64,000 nt of DNA from Buttiauxella gaviniae ATCC 51604 (GTDB lineage Bacteria; Pseudomonadota; Gammaproteobacteria; Enterobacterales; Enterobacteriaceae), in NCBI RefSeq assembly GCF_001654835.1, contig NZ_LXEP01000028.1, positions 163,974-227,973 on the forward strand, read 5' to 3'. The first letter of the stretch is position 1; each line of letters starts with the position of its first letter. Below are positions 55,110 through 64,000 of this stretch, in pieces. The translations under genes and the position numbers were made by a program. The notes under the pieces were generated by a model. That model saw only the letters and a list, made by a program, of their open reading frames with translations, was not told where the DNA came from and ran no database searches.

Positions 55110-55364
55110 TCAGGACTCGCTAACTACGACAGTACCAATTTCAGGATGGCTGAAGCTGGTAATTTTATCGAGACGAACTTCGCGAGTGGCTCCGGCATCA
55201 TCGAGAATCAGATATTCGATGTTTTTACGAGACACCAGGTCACTGGCTTTCGCCTTGAAAACTTCTCCGCTCTTTAACTCCAGCGTCAATAATAAGTGAT
55301 GCTGGCAGGCGAGCTCGAGATTGTCATAATCATCACAATTGATGGGTTGATAGGCATCATTCAT
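55110..55364 (-). CDS. rof: Rho-binding antiterminator Rof
   Basis: Small Sm-like protein (84 aa) that binds Rho and inhibits termination. [20 protein letters not shown] matches E. coli Rof; an ATG two codons earlier is possible. Overlaps the yaeP 3' end by 8 bases. Confidence 0.94.
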   Translation of the reverse strand: MNDAYQPINCDDYDNLELACQHHLLLTLELKSGEVFKAKASDLVSRKNIEYLILDDAGATREVRLDKITSFSHPEIGTVVVSES

Positions 55365-55557
55365 TGACATAATCGCTCACCAGTAAGTTCGCGGCAGCAT
55401 ACGCCGCCTGTTCCCTAATCGATTCTGGTTGTGCTTCGTTGGAAGCCACTTCATTCAGCACTTTCAATACGCAACCCAGTGCATCGGGAATGTAACCCAA
55501 ATCTCCGCTGGCTATTTCCGCATAGCGCCGCCGTACTAATTCACAATACTTTTCCAC
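55357..55557 (-). CDS. yaeP: UPF0253 family protein YaeP
   Basis: Conserved 66-aa protein of unknown function ([19 protein letters not shown] when read from the GTG). The GTG at 55557 follows AAGGAGGG and gives exactly the E. coli length. Upstream in-frame codons are not family-like. It is cotranscribed with rof. Confidence 0.92.
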   Translation of the reverse strand: MEKYCELVRRRYAEIASGDLGYIPDALGCVLKVLNEVASNEAQPESIREQAAYAAANLLVSDYVNE

Positions 55558-55761
55558 ACGCCCTCCTTTCAGAGTCCCGAACTCAGACTTAATCGTGTGA
55601 TGCCAGTTAAGCCTACGAAGATAAACTCTGTTTAGCAAGGTGACTATACCACAGCAGTGAAACCGATATCAGCAGACCAACTCGCTACTTGAGTGAATAC
55701 ATAACAGCGTTTTAGCGGGGTTTTCGTTACAATGAGCGCCTTATTCGTGTGGAGAAGTGTG

Positions 55762-56304
55762 ATGGCGTTAAAAGCGACAATCTATAAAGCGATGGTGAAT
55801 GTTGCCGATCTCGATCGCAATCAATTCCTGGATAGCAACCTGACGCTTGCGCGCCATCCTTCGGAAACGCAAGAACGTATGATGCTGCGTTTGCTGGCAT
55901 GGATTAAATACGCCAACGAGCGCCTGCAATTTAGCCGTGGTTTAAGTGCTGAAGATGAGCCGGAAATCTGGCAGCGTAACGATCATATGGGTATCGACCT
56001 GTGGATTGAGCTGGGCCTGCCAGAAGAAAAACGTCTGAAAAAAGCCTGTAGCCAATCTGCGCAAGTGGCGCTGTTTACCTATAACAGCCGTGCTGCGGAA
56101 GTCTGGTGGCAGCAGCATCAGAACAAACTCAAGCAATACCAAAACTTGTCTATCTGGTATCTGGATGATGAGCAACTGGCGAAGCTGTGTGAGTTTGGTA
56201 CACGTTCGATGAACTTGCAGGCTACCATTCAGGATGGCGCTATCTGGTTATCTGATGCTGAGAATAATCTCGAAATTCATTTCACGGCCTGGCAGCATCA
56301 TTGA
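55762..56304 (+). CDS. yaeQ: YaeQ family protein
   Basis: A 180-aa conserved protein with a PD-(D/E)XK nuclease-like fold; reported as a suppressor of RfaH loss in E. coli, otherwise poorly understood. [21 protein letters not shown] and [16 protein letters not shown] are conserved. GGAGAAG precedes the start. Its stop overlaps the arfB start (TGATG). Confidence 0.95.
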   Translation: MALKATIYKAMVNVADLDRNQFLDSNLTLARHPSETQERMMLRLLAWIKYANERLQFSRGLSAEDEPEIWQRNDHMGIDLWIELGLPEEKRLKKACSQSAQVALFTYNSRAAEVWWQQHQNKLKQYQNLSIWYLDDEQLAKLCEFGTRSMNLQATIQDGAIWLSDAENNLEIHFTAWQHH

Positions 56305-56723
56305 TGATAGTGGTGTCACGAGCGGTAGCTATACCGGACACTGAGGTCACTATTACGGCTATCCGCGCGCAGGGAGCGGGCGGTCAGCATGTGAATAAAA
56401 CCTCAACAGCTATCCATTTGCGTTTTGACATTCGTGCCTCCAGCCTGCCAGAGTATTATAAAGAACGCTTGCTGGCGGCAAGTCACCATTTGATTACGCC
56501 TGATGGCGTGGTGATAATTAAGGCACAAGAATACCGTAGTCAGGAAATGAACCGTGAAGCGGCAGTCGCACGGCTTATTTCATTGATTCAGGAATTAACC
56601 GTTGAGCAGAAAAGCCGACGAGCGACGCGACCTACGCGCGCGTCAAAAGAGCGTCGTCTGGCATCGAAATCACAAAAATCAACGACGAAATCATTGCGTG
56701 GAAAAGTCCGTCGCCCTGAGTGA
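56304..56723 (+). CDS. arfB: Alternative ribosome-rescue factor ArfB (YaeJ)
   Basis: Peptidyl-tRNA hydrolase that frees ribosomes stalled at mRNA ends. The GGQ motif is at residues 26-28 ([15 protein letters not shown]), and the basic C-terminal tail that enters the mRNA channel ([13 protein letters not shown]) is intact. It is 139 aa. Coupled to yaeQ. Confidence 0.96.
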   Translation: MIVVSRAVAIPDTEVTITAIRAQGAGGQHVNKTSTAIHLRFDIRASSLPEYYKERLLAASHHLITPDGVVIIKAQEYRSQEMNREAAVARLISLIQELTVEQKSRRATRPTRASKERRLASKSQKSTTKSLRGKVRRPE

Positions 56724-56758
56724 CGAACGGCAAAGATATTGACCAGAAGAGGGAAGAG

Positions 56759-57457
56759 ATGGTGAAAAAGATTCTATTGTCGGCAGTTGCCGTATGCAGC
56801 TTGTTTGCACTTTTTGGTTGTAATAACCGGGCTGAAGTTCAAACGTTACAGCCGGCTCAAGCCGCGGAACTACAGCCAATGCAGCAAAGTTATAAAGGGG
56901 TTTTACCTTGTGCGGATTGTTCAGGGATTGAAACGTCGCTGTTTTTGGAAAAAGACGGCACCTGGGTGATGAACCAACGTTATCAGGACGCGAAAGAACC
57001 GGCAGTATTTGCATCTTACGGTAGCTGGGCGCGTACGGCGGATAAACTTGTTCTCACTGAACGTGACGGTGAAAAGCTCTATTTCCGCCCGAAAGGCGAT
57101 AACCTGGAGATGTTGGACAGGGCAGGTAATTCGATTGAGTCTCAGCTCAATTACACTCTGACGCCGAGTAAAGAAGCGTTACCTGCAACGCCAATGACCA
57201 TGAAAGGCATGTACAAATACATGGCTGATGCGGCAATTTTCCAGGATTGCACCACCGGGAAAACATTCCCTGTGGCCAGTAACGCAGAACTGGAACGTGG
57301 ATATGCGGCAGCGCGGGGTGAGGATTACCAGCCGGTGTTGCTGGTGGTTGATGCGCACTTTACCTTGCAGGCATCACCAGATAGCGGCGAGTTGAAGAAA
57401 ACCGTCGTTGCTGACAGAACAGCTAAATTTGAGCCTAAGAAAAGCTGCCACGATTGA
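56759..57457 (+). CDS. nlpE: Outer-membrane lipoprotein NlpE (Cpx-activating sensor)
   Basis: Activates the Cpx response on surface contact or faulty lipoprotein/disulfide processing; implicated in copper tolerance (CutF). Lipobox ALFGC with acylated C21, and a CxxC (C51, C54) in VLPCADCSG. It is 232 aa from MVKKILLS; 13 upstream in-frame codons are rejected. Unlike E. coli, yaeF does not follow; proS is next. Confidence 0.96.
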   Translation: MVKKILLSAVAVCSLFALFGCNNRAEVQTLQPAQAAELQPMQQSYKGVLPCADCSGIETSLFLEKDGTWVMNQRYQDAKEPAVFASYGSWARTADKLVLTERDGEKLYFRPKGDNLEMLDRAGNSIESQLNYTLTPSKEALPATPMTMKGMYKYMADAAIFQDCTTGKTFPVASNAELERGYAAARGEDYQPVLLVVDAHFTLQASPDSGELKKTVVADRTAKFEPKKSCHD

Positions 57458-57471
57458 TAAACCGTGGATAT

Positions 57472-57507
57472 AAAAAAGCCCCGCTAATTGCTTAGCGGGG
57501 CTTTTTC
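57472..57507. terminator. Bidirectional terminator between nlpE and proS
   Basis: AAGCCCCGCTAA / TTAGCGGGGCTT stem with A-run on the left and T-run on the right, between convergent genes. Confidence 0.93.
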
Positions 57508-57521
57508 TTTATGCGTCAGAC

Positions 57522-59240
57522 TTAGCGTGGAATCTGCGCCAACAAGAAATCAATGATTTCGCTGGTTTTGATCATCTGCTTCTCGCCTGCACGGCGGTTT
57601 TTGTATTCAACTTCTTCGCTATCAAGGTTGCGATCGCCGATAACGACAGTGTGTGGAATACCAATCAGTTCCATATCGGCAAACATCACGCCTGGACGCT
57701 CTTTACGGTCATCCATTAATACGTCGATGCCTTTGGCACGCAGAGTTGAGTACAGCTCTTCAGCCAGTTCTTTCACGCGGAAAGATTTGTGCATGTTCAT
57801 CGGCAGAATCGCAACCTGGAAAGGTGCGATCGCATCTGGCCAGACAATGCCGCGCTCGTCGTTGTTCTGCTCGATTGCAGCAGCCACTACGCGAGTCACA
57901 CCGATACCGTAGCAACCCATGGTCAGCGTCTGGTTACGGCCATCTTCACCCTGAACAGAGGCTTTCATCGCTTCAGAATACTTGGTGCCGAGCTGGAAGA
58001 TATGACCAACTTCGATACCGCGTTTAATCAGCAGAGTGCCTTTACCGTCCGGGCTAGGATCGCCTTCCACAACGTTACGAATATCAGCAACTTCTGGCAG
58101 CGCAACATCGCGTTCCCAGTTAACGCCAACGAAGTGTTTACCGTCGATGTTTGCGCCCGTCGCGAAATCACTCATTGCGGCAACGGTACGGTCGATAACA
58201 ACAGGGATTGGCAGATTAATTGGGCCAAGTGAACCTGGACCTGCTTTAGCGACGGCACGAATTTCTTCTTCGGTCGCGAAAGTCAGTGGGCTGGCAACTT
58301 GCGGCAGTTTTTCTGCTTTAACTTCGTTCAGTTCATGATCGCCACGAACCAGCAGAGCAACCAGCGGATAAGCGCTACCTTCGGTAGCTTTGACCATCAA
58401 AGTCTTCACTGTTTTTTCAACTGGCAGATTGAACTGCTCAACCAACTCGGCGATGGTTTTTGCATTCGGCGTATCGATCTGCGTCATTTCAACAGTGGGC
58501 GCAGCACGACCACCTGCTGGAGCAACGGCTTCAGCAAATTCAATATTCGCGGCGAAATCAGAATCAGTTGAGAAGATAACATCGTCTTCACCGCTCTGTG
58601 CCAGTACCTGGAATTCGTGAGATGCGCTGCCACCAATAGAACCGGTATCTGCTTCTACTGCACGGAAATCCAGACCCATACGGGTGAAGATTTTGCTGTA
58701 GGCTTGATACATTGCATCATAAGTTTCCTGCAGGGATTCCTGAGAAGTATGGAAAGAGTAAGCATCTTTCATCAGGAATTCACGGGAACGCATGACGCCG
58801 AAACGTGGGCGCACTTCGTCACGGAACTTAGTCTGGATCTGGAAGAAGTTCAGTGGCAGTTGTTTGTAAGAGCTCAGCTCATTACGAATCAGGTCAGTGA
58901 TGACTTCTTCGTGAGTTGGGCCGAGAACAAATGGGCGATCGCCGCGATCAACAAAACGCAGCAGCTCTGGGCCATACTGTTCCCAACGACCGCTCTCCTG
59001 CCACAAATCTGCGGGCTGAACCACGGGCATGCACATCTCGATGGCACCGGCGTTGTTCATCTCTTCACGCACGATGTTTTCGACTTTTTTCAGGACGCGC
59101 AGACCGGTCGGCAACCAGGTATACAAACCAGAAGCGAGTTTGCGGATCATCCCGGCACGCAGCATCAGTTGGTGGCTGATGACCTCAGCGTCGGCTGGTG
59201 TCTCCTTCAATGTGGAGAGCAGATATTGGCTAGTACGCAT
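57522..59240 (-). CDS. proS: Prolyl-tRNA synthetase
   Basis: Charges tRNA(Pro), with editing of mischarged Ala-tRNA. It is 572 aa from [13 protein letters not shown], the E. coli length. Class II motifs ([22 protein letters not shown] split across motif 2), the INS editing domain (about 220-400) and motif 3 (GCYGIGVTR) are visible. Nineteen upstream codons are rejected. Confidence 0.98.
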   Translation of the reverse strand: MRTSQYLLSTLKETPADAEVISHQLMLRAGMIRKLASGLYTWLPTGLRVLKKVENIVREEMNNAGAIEMCMPVVQPADLWQESGRWEQYGPELLRFVDRGDRPFVLGPTHEEVITDLIRNELSSYKQLPLNFFQIQTKFRDEVRPRFGVMRSREFLMKDAYSFHTSQESLQETYDAMYQAYSKIFTRMGLDFRAVEADTGSIGGSASHEFQVLAQSGEDDVIFSTDSDFAANIEFAEAVAPAGGRAAPTVEMTQIDTPNAKTIAELVEQFNLPVEKTVKTLMVKATEGSAYPLVALLVRGDHELNEVKAEKLPQVASPLTFATEEEIRAVAKAGPGSLGPINLPIPVVIDRTVAAMSDFATGANIDGKHFVGVNWERDVALPEVADIRNVVEGDPSPDGKGTLLIKRGIEVGHIFQLGTKYSEAMKASVQGEDGRNQTLTMGCYGIGVTRVVAAAIEQNNDERGIVWPDAIAPFQVAILPMNMHKSFRVKELAEELYSTLRAKGIDVLMDDRKERPGVMFADMELIGIPHTVVIGDRNLDSEEVEYKNRRAGEKQMIKTSEIIDFLLAQIPR

Positions 59241-59353
59241 GTTGTTACGGTTCCATTTGAACGGCAGATAACTGGCTACCTGAGTAGCCTGATGCAAAAT
59301 AAGTGTTTTAGTTTACCAGTGTGGCAGGGATGTCAAAAGAGAAGGGCGATAAA

Positions 59354-60061
59354 TTAACGGGTCTCAATTGCAAACACTTCTGAACCTTCGTCGGTCACAC
59401 GCCAGCGAACGTTAAAATCCAGCAATAAAACGGCGTAGGTTTTCCCCACATCTTCTGCCTTACGATAGGCTGGACGAGGATCTTGTGCGAGCACCTGGCG
59501 GATGAAACGCTCAATATAAGGGTAACGTTTATCCAGCACAGTTAATTGCTGCTGCACTTCAGCGGTAAAGTAAACCGGCATATCGGCTGCGGGAGCATGC
59601 TGCGCATAACCCGCCATGGCGTCTGGTATCGCTTCAGCAAACGGCAAATAAGGTTTGATATCAACGACCGGCGTGCCGTCGACCAAATCCAGGCTGCCTA
59701 ACTGCAAGATGACCTGATCTTTCTGGCAACGAATACCTTTCAGCTCAACCAGCGACATCCCAATGGGATTGGGGCGGAAAGTCGAGCGAGTAGCAAAGAC
59801 GCCCATACGCGCATTCCCACCCAGGCGCGGCGGGCGAACCGTCGGGCGCCAGCCACCTTCCATCGTTTGATGAAAGACAAACAAAAGCCATAGATGGCTA
59901 AAGCCTTCAAGACCACGAACAGCATCTGCCACATTATACGGAGGCAGTAAATGCAGCTCGCCACCGCCATCAGTCACTAAACCAGGCTGGCGGGGAACGG
60001 CAAACTTCTCTTTATAAGGAGAGTGAATAACGCCGATTTGCTCAAAACTAAAGGCTGTCAT
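59354..60061 (-). CDS. trmO: tRNA-Thr(GGU) m(6)t(6)A37 methyltransferase TrmO
   Basis: SAM-dependent N6-methylation of t6A37 in tRNA(Thr) (old name tsaA/yaeB). It is 235 aa, as in E. coli, from the ATG at 60061. ATRSTFRPNPIGMSLVEL and SLDLVDGTPVVDIKPYLP are the family signature. Its start overlaps the rcsF stop by four bases (ATGA). Confidence 0.96.
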   Translation of the reverse strand: MTAFSFEQIGVIHSPYKEKFAVPRQPGLVTDGGGELHLLPPYNVADAVRGLEGFSHLWLLFVFHQTMEGGWRPTVRPPRLGGNARMGVFATRSTFRPNPIGMSLVELKGIRCQKDQVILQLGSLDLVDGTPVVDIKPYLPFAEAIPDAMAGYAQHAPAADMPVYFTAEVQQQLTVLDKRYPYIERFIRQVLAQDPRPAYRKAEDVGKTYAVLLLDFNVRWRVTDEGSEVFAIETR

Positions 60062-60462
60062 TTTGCCGAAACGTTTAACGCAGACCCAACACAAACGGCC
60101 TGACGATAGCACCCAGGAGTACCACTGGTAATATCACAGCTATGCAATAACACGGCGTTTGCTTTCATTTTTGATGCGTTAACTTGCAAGCGTTTACGGG
60201 CTGTTGGGATATTTGGTGGCGAATCCTGATTGCTAACCTGGCATGAATCGCCGCTGACTTCGCCAAGATCGCGGAAAGGCTTACCTACTAACTCTTCAGC
60301 ATTGGTATAAATTCTTACGGGGGCCGGACGAACTGGCTTTGGTTTAACAGGCTCAGGTGCCGGTGTTGTTGCAGTGCTTTTAACAGGTTCAACAGGGGAT
60401 CTGCTTAGCATCGTACAGCCGCTCAGCATGACTGCTAATAAACAGATCGGTAAAGCACGCAT
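60058..60462 (-). CDS. rcsF: Outer-membrane lipoprotein RcsF
   Basis: Surface sensor of the Rcs phosphorelay; threaded through outer-membrane barrels by BamA and signals to IgaA. Lipobox LSGC (acylated C16), a Pro-rich linker (about 25-50), and a folded domain with C74, C109, C118 and C124, the four disulfide cysteines at the E. coli positions. 134 aa. Confidence 0.97.
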   Translation of the reverse strand: MRALPICLLAVMLSGCTMLSRSPVEPVKSTATTPAPEPVKPKPVRPAPVRIYTNAEELVGKPFRDLGEVSGDSCQVSNQDSPPNIPTARKRLQVNASKMKANAVLLHSCDITSGTPGCYRQAVCVGSALNVSAK

Positions 60463-60521
60463 AATTTTTCCTCAATGAATGATAAAACGCGATTATTGAA
60501 CCAAGCTCTCGCACAAATAAC

Positions 60522-60543
60522 AAGACGGGCATAAGCCCGTCTT
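60522..60543 (-). terminator. metQ terminator
   Basis: AAGACGGGC / GCCCGTCTT stem with an ATAA loop between metQ and rcsF; the minus-strand side reads GTCTTGTTATTTG, a modest T-rich tail. Confidence 0.8.
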
Positions 60544-60576
60544 AGATTATTTACGCAAAAATAGAAGAATGGAAAC

Positions 60577-61392
60577 TTACCAGCCTTTTACTGCGCCGCC
60601 GTTGAAGACTTTGTTTGCTGCTTCGTAAACTTCGTCAGACTGGTAAGCCTGAACGAATTTCTTTACATTTTCAGCGTCTTTGTTGTCTTCACGGGATACG
60701 ATCATGTTCACGTATGGAGAGTCTTTATCTTCAACGAAGATACCGTCTTTCGCTGGAGTCAGGCCAATCTGGCTTGCGTAAGTGGTGTTGATGATAGCCA
60801 GAGCAATCTGAGCATCGTCCAGAGAACGTGGCAACTGAGGTGCTTCCAGCTCAACCAGCTTCAGGTTTTTAGGGTTCTCGGTGACATCCAGAACAGTTGG
60901 CAGCAGGCCAACACCATCTTTCAGTTTGATCAGACCTTGTTTTTGCAGCAGCAGTAAAGAGCGGCCAAGGTTAGTTGGATCGTTTGGCAGAGCGACCTGC
61001 GCACCAGTTTGCAGCTCATCCAGAGATTTGATTTTTTTGGAGTAACCAGCAATTGGGTATACGAATGTGTTGCCTACGCTTACCAGTTTGTAACCACGGT
61101 CTTTGATCTGCTGATCCAGGTATGGTTTGTGCTGGAAGGCGTTAGCATCGATATCGCCTTTGCTCAGTGCTTCGTTAGGCAGAACGTAATCGTTAAAGGT
61201 AACCAGCTCAACATCCAGGCCATATTTCTCTTTTGCGACTTTCTGCGCAACTTCAGCAACCTGCTGTTCAGCACCAACGATGACGCCAACTTTAATATGG
61301 TTTGGATCTTTCTCGTCCTGACCGCAACCCACAAGTGCCAGAGAACCAATCAGAGCACCAACTGCCGCAAAGGTTTTAAATTTAAAAGACAT
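60577..61392 (-). CDS. metQ: D/L-methionine-binding lipoprotein MetQ
   Basis: Substrate-binding lipoprotein for the MetNI importer. It is 271 aa, lipobox ALVGC (C23), and a NLPA-family binding domain with ALPNDPTNLGRSLLLLQ. Last gene of metNIQ. Confidence 0.97.
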   Translation of the reverse strand: MSFKFKTFAAVGALIGSLALVGCGQDEKDPNHIKVGVIVGAEQQVAEVAQKVAKEKYGLDVELVTFNDYVLPNEALSKGDIDANAFQHKPYLDQQIKDRGYKLVSVGNTFVYPIAGYSKKIKSLDELQTGAQVALPNDPTNLGRSLLLLQKQGLIKLKDGVGLLPTVLDVTENPKNLKLVELEAPQLPRSLDDAQIALAIINTTYASQIGLTPAKDGIFVEDKDSPYVNMIVSREDNKDAENVKKFVQAYQSDEVYEAANKVFNGGAVKGW

Positions 61393-61436
61393 ATCCCTTC
61401 CTTACTATGTGTAAAAACGATGTTGTGTTGAACGTA

Positions 61437-62090
61437 TTATTTGTGAGTCACTGCCCGGACGATACGATCGCCTGAGAATTGAATTAAATACACTAATACT
61501 ACCAATAACACTAATACCGTATTCATCACGGTAGCGTTATAACCGATATAACCGTACTGATAACCAATCTGACCTAAGCCACCGGCACCAACCGCACCAC
61601 CCATAGCAGAATAGCCAACCAGGGTAATCAGCGTGATGGTTGCAGCATTCACCAGACCCGGTAGTGCTTCTGGCAACAGAACTTTGCGAATGATCTGCAT
61701 TGGTGTGGCACCCATTGCGCGTGAAGCTTCAATCAGGCCCGACGGGATTTCTAACAAGGCGTTTTCAACCATACGTGCGATGAATGGTGCGGCACCTACA
61801 GTTAATGGCACGATAGCAGCCTGCAGACCAATTGAGGTCCCGACAATGGTACGAGTAAATGGAATCATCCATACCAGCAATATAATGAACGGGATAGAAC
61901 GGAAGATATTCACTAACGCTGAAAGGCTGTTATAAACCTTCGCGTTCGCACTGATTTGCCCCGGACGTGTAATATAGAGGAGCACACCAACAGGCAACCC
62001 AAGAACGAAACCAAAGAAGCCAGACACAAACGTCATCGCCAGCGTTTCATACACGCCTTTTAACAGTAACCACATCATTGGCTCAGACAT
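61437..62090 (-). CDS. metI: Methionine ABC transporter permease MetI
   Basis: Inner-membrane permease with five membrane segments, 217 aa. The EAA loop that contacts MetN is [20 protein letters not shown]. It overlaps metN by 8 bases. Confidence 0.97.
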   Translation of the reverse strand: MSEPMMWLLLKGVYETLAMTFVSGFFGFVLGLPVGVLLYITRPGQISANAKVYNSLSALVNIFRSIPFIILLVWMIPFTRTIVGTSIGLQAAIVPLTVGAAPFIARMVENALLEIPSGLIEASRAMGATPMQIIRKVLLPEALPGLVNAATITLITLVGYSAMGGAVGAGGLGQIGYQYGYIGYNATVMNTVLVLLVVLVYLIQFSGDRIVRAVTHK

Positions 62091-63114
62091 AACCCAGCAC
62101 CTCTACTTTTACATGTTGCTGCTGCAGGTATGCGATAGCAGCGTCCATATCTTGATGTTCTCCGTGCAACTCACACAGCATAATGCCGAACTTCACGCCT
62201 CCAGCGTAATCCATCTGCGCGCTGATGATATTGCTGTTCACATTAAAGCGGCGGGCGGTTTCGGAAAGCAGCGGAGCATCAACAGACTGGCCGGTAAATT
62301 CCAGGCGCAGTAAAGGAACCGTTGTTTCGCTTTTATCGGCGCTCAAACGCTGTGCGTAATCTTCCGGAATATCCAGATGCAAAGTGGATTGAATGAACTG
62401 TTGTGCCAGCGGTGTCTTTGGATGAGAGAACACTTCGCTTACGGTGTCTTGTTCTATTAACTCACCGTCGCTAATGACCGCAACGCAATCACAGATGCGT
62501 TTAACAACATCCATTTCATGAGTAATTAAAAGAATAGTCAGGCCAAGACGGCGGTTGATATCTTTCAGAAGTTCCAGAATCGAGCGTGTCGTTGCGGGAT
62601 CGAGTGCGCTGGTGGCTTCATCGCACAGCAGGACTTTTGGATTACTTGCCAGAGCGCGAGCAATCGCGACACGCTGCTTTTGCCCACCGGACAGGTTAGC
62701 TGGGTATGCATCGTGCTTTTCGCTCAGGCCGACTAAATCGAGTAATTCAGACACGCGGCGCTTAATTTCTTCACGTGGCGTATTATCCAGCTCTAAAGGC
62801 AATGCAACGTTGCCATAAACAGTACGGGAAGAGAGCAAATTAAAGTGCTGGAAAATCATGCCAATCTGGCGGCGAGCTTTAGTCAGCTGCCCTTCAGAAA
62901 GCGTAGTCAGCTCCTGGCCATCGACCAGTACTGAACCTTGAGTTGGGCGTTCGAGCAGGTTTACACAGCGGATGAGTGTGCTTTTCCCTGCACCTGATGC
63001 GCCGATCACGCCATAAATTTGCCCAGCAGGAACATGCAGGCTGACATTATTCAGCGCCTGTATGCTGCGGCTTCCTTGCTGGAACACTTTGGTGATATTC
63101 GAAAGTTTAATCAT
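62083..63114 (-). CDS. metN: Methionine ABC transporter ATPase MetN
   Basis: ATPase of the high-affinity methionine importer. Walker [10 protein letters not shown], signature LSGGQKQR and Walker [12 protein letters not shown], then a C-terminal NIL (ACT-like) domain that binds methionine and trans-inhibits transport. 343 aa. First gene of metN-metI-metQ. Confidence 0.98.
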   Translation of the reverse strand: MIKLSNITKVFQQGSRSIQALNNVSLHVPAGQIYGVIGASGAGKSTLIRCVNLLERPTQGSVLVDGQELTTLSEGQLTKARRQIGMIFQHFNLLSSRTVYGNVALPLELDNTPREEIKRRVSELLDLVGLSEKHDAYPANLSGGQKQRVAIARALASNPKVLLCDEATSALDPATTRSILELLKDINRRLGLTILLITHEMDVVKRICDCVAVISDGELIEQDTVSEVFSHPKTPLAQQFIQSTLHLDIPEDYAQRLSADKSETTVPLLRLEFTGQSVDAPLLSETARRFNVNSNIISAQMDYAGGVKFGIMLCELHGEHQDMDAAIAYLQQQHVKVEVLGYV

Positions 63115-63191
63115 TAGGTTATTTATTATCGTATGAGTGTAAGCCGTGGCATTTTCTGCTGCCGATAACGGGCGATGACCGTCATCAGTAT

Positions 63192-63222
63192 GGATGTTAA
63201 GGCATCCAGACGTCTAAATCAA
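63192..63222 (-). promoter_or_regulatory. metN promoter with MetJ boxes
   Basis: On the minus strand, TTGATT (63217-63222), a 17-base spacer and TAACAT (63194-63199) form a promoter. The spacer holds a perfect met box AGACGTCT (63208-63215) followed in register by GGATGCCT (5 of 8) and TAACATCC (4 of 8). MetJ with SAM should bind here and block the polymerase. Confidence 0.85.
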
Positions 63223-63304
63223 TCTGCGAATGATTGTCTGTTCCCGCGAGGATAAGAAATCATGCGATACTACAGCTAATAATCCCAGTTTCAGGAGTTT
63301 CCAA

Positions 63305-63871
63305 GTGGCACAGTCTGTTCCCGCTATTTTTCTCGATCGTGATGGCACCATTAATGTGGATCATGGCTACGTTCATGAAGTGGACCAGTTCGAGTTCATT
63401 GAGGGTGTAATTGATGCAATGCGTGAGTTAAAGGCAATGGGCTATGCATTAGTTCTCGTCACCAACCAGTCAGGCATTGCTCGTGGCATGTTTACTGAAG
63501 ATGATTTTGAAAATCTCACTGAATGGATGGACTGGTCGTTAGCAGACCGTGGTGTTGATCTTGATGGCATCTATTATTGCCCGCATCACCCAGAGGCAAT
63601 AGTAGAAGAGTTTCGCCAAACCTGTGATTGCCGCAAACCACAACCGGGCATGTTGCTCTCCGCTCAAGAGTTCCTTCATATAGATATGGCTTCTTCATAT
63701 ATGGTTGGCGACAAATTGGAAGACATGCAGGCAGCTGCAGCGGCACATGTAGGGACAAAAGTGTTGGTTCGTACCGGCAAGCCAGTCACTGAACAAAGTG
63801 AAGCAGCGGCTGATTTTGTCATTAATAGCCTCGCAGACCTGCCAAAAGCGATAAAATCGCGCCAAAAATAA
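63305..63871 (+). CDS. gmhB: D-glycero-beta-D-manno-heptose 1,7-bisphosphate phosphatase
   Basis: HAD phosphatase of the ADP-heptose pathway for the LPS inner core. The HAD motif FLDRDGTIN holds the catalytic Asp pair, and CPHHP...CDCRKP gives the zinc-binding cysteines/histidine. GTG at 63305 with AGGAG seven bases upstream gives 188 aa. It is divergent from metN and upstream of an rRNA operon, as in E. coli rrnH. Confidence 0.97.
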   Translation: MAQSVPAIFLDRDGTINVDHGYVHEVDQFEFIEGVIDAMRELKAMGYALVLVTNQSGIARGMFTEDDFENLTEWMDWSLADRGVDLDGIYYCPHHPEAIVEEFRQTCDCRKPQPGMLLSAQEFLHIDMASSYMVGDKLEDMQAAAAAHVGTKVLVRTGKPVTEQSEAAADFVINSLADLPKAIKSRQK

Positions 63872-63896
63872 GCGGAACGATTAAAAAGAGCGCGGT

Positions 63897-63957
63897 TGGT
63901 AATTATTTTGAAAATAGGGGTTGTCAGCTTCCAGAAAATCCCTATACTGCGCCTCCA
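63897..63957 (+). promoter_or_regulatory. rRNA operon P1 promoter (rrnH-type)
   Basis: TTGTCA (63921-63926), a 16-base spacer and TATACT (63943-63948), then GCGCCTCCACTGACACGG, which matches the E. coli rrn P1 discriminator and start region. The preceding AT-rich stretch (about 63897-63918) looks like an UP element. The start point would be about 63957. The P2 promoter and the 16S gene lie off the right edge. Confidence 0.93.
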
Positions 63958-64000
63958 CTGACACGGCACAACGGCTTACAAACCGGCTTGTCAGCCAGAT

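Overview
This is a stretch of ordinary enterobacterial chromosome with no gaps in its gene content. The gene order from pcnB to gmhB, followed by the start of an rRNA operon, is that of the Escherichia coli 3-5 minute region. Almost every protein matches its E. coli counterpart closely enough to recognise by eye, usually to the exact length. Small differences (a c-type cytochrome gene after tilS, two ERIC-type repeats, no yaeF or yaeI, divergent ClcA and PBP1b N-termini) point to another genus of Enterobacteriaceae, perhaps in the Buttiauxella/Kluyvera/Enterobacter neighbourhood. The sequence alone does not let me name the species. I see no insertion sequence, prophage, CRISPR array, tRNA or plasmid-type gene.

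Layout. Positions 1-4.4 kb (minus strand) carry pcnB (last residues off the left edge; AUU start), gluQ, dksA, sfsA and thpR, with an ERIC element between dksA and sfsA. From 4.5 to 15.7 kb (plus) come hrpB, mrcB and the ferrichrome operon fhuACDB behind a Fur box. hemL (minus) and clcA (plus) diverge, followed by erpA, a second ERIC and a REP-like terminator. Next are yadS, btuF and mtn (minus), then dgt, degP and cdaR (plus), then yaeH, dapD, glnD and map (minus). From 31 to 54.8 kb the plus strand carries a long growth and envelope block: rpsB-tsf-pyrH-frr-dxr, uppS-cdsA-rseP-bamA-skp-lpxD-fabZ-lpxA-lpxB-rnhB-dnaE-accA, then ldcC, yaeR, tilS and the cytochrome c gene. The right end holds rof and yaeP (minus), yaeQ, arfB and nlpE (plus), proS, trmO, rcsF and metQ-metI-metN (minus), gmhB (plus) and an rrn P1 promoter at the edge.

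How the genes work together. The 34-50 kb block links isoprenoid precursor supply (dxr), the undecaprenyl carrier (uppS), phospholipid synthesis (cdsA, fabZ, accA), lipid A synthesis (lpxD, lpxA, lpxB), outer-membrane protein assembly (bamA, skp) and the sigma-E protease RseP. Sigma-E-type promoters are visible inside rseP (upstream of bamA) and before degP, so envelope stress probably feeds both. nlpE and rcsF are the outer-membrane lipoprotein sensors for the Cpx and Rcs systems. fhuACDB, btuF and metNIQ are uptake systems under recognisable metal or metabolite control (Fur box before fhuA, MetJ boxes in the metN promoter).

I found no undescribed multi-gene system. The observations most worth a second look are the cytochrome c gene translationally coupled to tilS, the ERIC element that supplies the stop codon and a changed C-terminus to SfsA, the AUU start of pcnB, and several compact regulatory sites.
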